Below are positions 12,463 to 13,866 of a stretch of 13,866 nucleotides of DNA, in pieces. This DNA is from Sulfurovum sp. Its GTDB lineage: Bacteria; Campylobacterota; Campylobacteria; Campylobacterales; Sulfurovaceae. Each line of letters opens with the position of its first letter. Position 1 is the stretch's first letter. The position numbers and the translations under genes were made by a program. Location: NCBI GenBank assembly GCA_016744875.1, contig JADGDL010000049.1, positions 1 through 13,866 of the forward strand. Reading direction: 5' to 3'. The notes beneath the pieces were generated by a model. It had not been told where the DNA came from, ran no database searches, and saw only the letters and a list, made by a program, of their open reading frames with translations.

Positions 12463-12993
12463 ATGATCGTTTGTGCAGGAGAGAGTGAAAGTTTTAATTT
12501 TGCTAAACCCGTAGGTATTGGAATGATTGATGTTTCCATTAATCTTACAAAAATGTGTATAGAGAATCCCCCGCCATTTTTACTCTTTGTCGGGTCGGCT
12601 GGTTCGTATGGTGAAAAAGAAATATTTGACATCATAGAATCAAAAACAGCAACGAATATAGAGAACAGTTTTTTTGGTGGAGGTTCATACACGCCTATAG
12701 ATAATGTTATCTCAACGGCAGACGATGTTTCACGTGAAACAATGGTGAACTCCTCTAACTATATTACTTCAGATGCAAAACGATCGAAACATTACATTGC
12801 ACAAAATATCCATTTGGAAAATATGGAATTTTTTGCTGTACTTAAAGTAGCAGAAAAATTTGCTATACCTGCAGCGGGTATTTTTATAGTGACAAATTAT
12901 TGTGATGAAAATGCACATGAGGATTTTAAGAAGAATCATGCAGAAGCAATGATAAGATTAACCGAGTATATGAATAAGAAGGCAAACAGTTGA
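12463..12993 (+). CDS. Short purine-nucleoside-phosphorylase-like protein
   Basis: This 176-residue protein belongs to the nucleoside phosphorylase/MTAN (PNP_UDP_1) superfamily. The C-terminal half is clear: HLENMEFFAVLKVAEKFAIP holds the substrate-binding ENMEF segment, and FIVTNYCDENAHEDF has an Asp where the family places its base-contacting acid. Upstream, LLFVGSAGSYGE looks like the GSAG ribose/phosphate loop. The family is normally 230-280 residues; here the N-terminal strands before the GSAG loop are shortened. Substrate is unknown. Cleavage of futalosine or another purine nucleoside is possible, but MTAN usually does this job in the phylum. It starts directly after the hisF stop with AAGG seven bases upstream, and its stop overlaps the rlmN start (TTGA). 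It contains a perfect parS sequence at codons 88-93. Confidence 0.75.
   Translation: MIVCAGESESFNFAKPVGIGMIDVSINLTKMCIENPPPFLLFVGSAGSYGEKEIFDIIESKTATNIENSFFGGGSYTPIDNVISTADDVSRETMVNSSNYITSDAKRSKHYIAQNIHLENMEFFAVLKVAEKFAIPAAGIFIVTNYCDENAHEDFKKNHAEAMIRLTEYMNKKANS
12726..12741. promoter_or_regulatory. parS-like ParB binding site, perfect 16-bp palindrome
   Basis: TGTTTCACGTGAAACA is identical to the canonical bacterial chromosomal parS palindrome recognised by ParB/Spo0J. Here it lies inside coding sequence, where it encodes part of DVSRETM. ParB loads at parS, spreads as a CTP-dependent clamp and organises the origin region for segregation by ParA and SMC. Chromosomal parS sites usually cluster near the replication origin and often sit inside genes. 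A perfect 16-mer is not expected by chance in 14 kb. Binding itself is inferred; no parA or parB gene is in the window. Confidence 0.8.
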
Positions 12994-13866
12994 AAAAAAT
13001 AATACAGGACTTAACAAAAGAAGAGTTGGCGGAAAAGATCAAACCTTCTTTTAGGGCAAAACAGATCTACTCGTGGATCTATCATAAATATATAGAGTCC
13101 TTTGAAGAGATGAAAAATCTCCCAAAAGAGATGAGAGAAAAACTTGAAGAGGAATATACCCTTACCCCTCTTAAACAAGTGATGGTGCAAAACTCAAAAG
13201 ATGGAAGTCGCAAATATCTTTTTGAATTACATGATGGCCATACGGTTGAAGCAGTACTCCTTCTCATGAGAGCTAAAGAGTATCATAAAGATGGCTCTGT
13301 AAAGCATCAGGAACGCTATACGGTCTGTATCTCATCTCAGGTAGGGTGCAAGGTAGGGTGTTCATTTTGTTTGACTGCAAAGGGCGGTTTTATGCGTAAC
13401 TTGACTGCCGGTGAAATAGTTGAACAGGTACGTCTGATAAAGCGCGATAATAACATCGATGCCAACCGTCGTGTCAATCTTGTTTATATGGGTATGGGTG
13501 AACCACTTGACAACTTAAAAGAGGTTGCCAAATCTGTTAAGGTATTTGCAGACCCAGAAGGAATGGCGATCGCCACACATAGACAAACTATATCCACTTC
13601 GGGACTGAGTGCTAAGATAGAAAGACTAGGTAAAATGGAGTTAGGTATCAACCTTGCCATATCACTTCACGCGGTAGATGATGACCTGAGAGAAACACTG
13701 ATGCCTATTAACAAAGCCTATAATATTCAGTCAATCATTGATGCAGTGAAAAACTTTCCTGTCAATGATAGAAAGAGGGTGATGTTCGAATACCTTGTCA
13801 TCAAAGATGTCAATGATGATATCTCTGCGGCAAAGAAACTGCTTTCACTTTTAGACGGTATCAAAG
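12990..13866 (+). CDS. rlmN: 23S rRNA/tRNA adenine-C2 methyltransferase, C-terminus cut by window end
   Basis: This radical-SAM enzyme methylates C2 of A2503 in 23S rRNA and A37 in certain tRNAs. The window holds 292 codons. I chose the TTG at 12990: AAGAAGG lies seven bases upstream, the frame is open from there, and the resulting start (KKIIQDLTKEELAEKIKPSF) fits the family. It overlaps the preceding stop as TTGA. After an N-terminal helical domain come YTVCISSQVGC and the CxxxCxxC iron-sulfur motif (C120, C124, C127). C113 corresponds to the conserved cysteine that resolves the methyl-RNA intermediate. NLVYMGMGEPLDN, TISTSGLSAKI and NLAISLHAVDD follow in the usual order. The second catalytic cysteine near the C-terminus lies beyond the window, so its presence cannot be checked. 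Confidence 0.93.
   Translation, partial: MKKIIQDLTKEELAEKIKPSFRAKQIYSWIYHKYIESFEEMKNLPKEMREKLEEEYTLTPLKQVMVQNSKDGSRKYLFELHDGHTVEAVLLLMRAKEYHKDGSVKHQERYTVCISSQVGCKVGCSFCLTAKGGFMRNLTAGEIVEQVRLIKRDNNIDANRRVNLVYMGMGEPLDNLKEVAKSVKVFADPEGMAIATHRQTISTSGLSAKIERLGKMELGINLAISLHAVDDDLRETLMPINKAYNIQSIIDAVKNFPVNDRKRVMFEYLVIKDVNDDISAAKKLLSLLDGIK

Overview
The window looks like a chromosomal segment of a Campylobacterota (epsilonproteobacterial) bacterium. The protein sequences are closest in character to the Sulfurovum/Sulfurimonas group, but I cannot fix the genus without a search. Supporting signs are AT-rich DNA, very tight operons with 1-4 nt overlaps, repeated TGCTATAAT extended -10 promoters without a clear -35, a short RarA, an RNase J with a long Asn/Pro-rich N-terminal extension, and a hisF gene standing apart from other his genes.

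Layout. 1-2410 (mostly minus strand) is the accessory-looking part: the N-terminal part of an exported DUF2092-type protein, an AraC/EutR-like regulator, an AT-rich control region with repeated AACCTTATAA elements, and a decayed minus-strand gene (1793-2368) with frame disruptions and an internal stop. A small membrane-anchored protein of unknown function (2435-2845, plus) converges on an envelope pair: a glycine-zipper lipoprotein (3581-3856) and a glycine-zipper/OmpA lipoprotein (2852-3559). Next comes a compact minus operon, kdsD-type arabinose-5-phosphate isomerase, RluB-type pseudouridine synthase and rarA (6964 to 3921). A two-gene minus unit of single-pass membrane proteins with long low-complexity regions follows, one ending in a helix-hairpin-helix domain (8452 to 7059). 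ksgA and rnj (11539 to 8596) overlap by 77 bp and join rRNA maturation to mRNA/rRNA decay. The plus-strand operon hisF, a short purine-nucleoside-phosphorylase-like gene and rlmN (cut by the window end) diverges from ksgA. No tRNA, rRNA, CRISPR array, insertion sequence or prophage was seen.

Functional themes are ribosome and RNA maintenance (ksgA, rnj, rluB-type, rlmN), the envelope (kdsD, lipoproteins, membrane proteins), replication-fork maintenance (rarA) and histidine/nucleoside metabolism. The most striking hidden signal is a perfect 16-bp parS palindrome, TGTTTCACGTGAAACA, at 12726-12741 inside the nucleoside phosphorylase-like gene. If it is bound by ParB, it is a chromosome-segregation site and suggests this region lies in the origin-proximal domain. 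No clearly new multi-gene system could be established. The decayed gene, the repeat cluster upstream of the AraC-type gene, the ksgA/rnj dual-coding overlap and the membrane-anchored helix-hairpin-helix pair are the other points worth attention.
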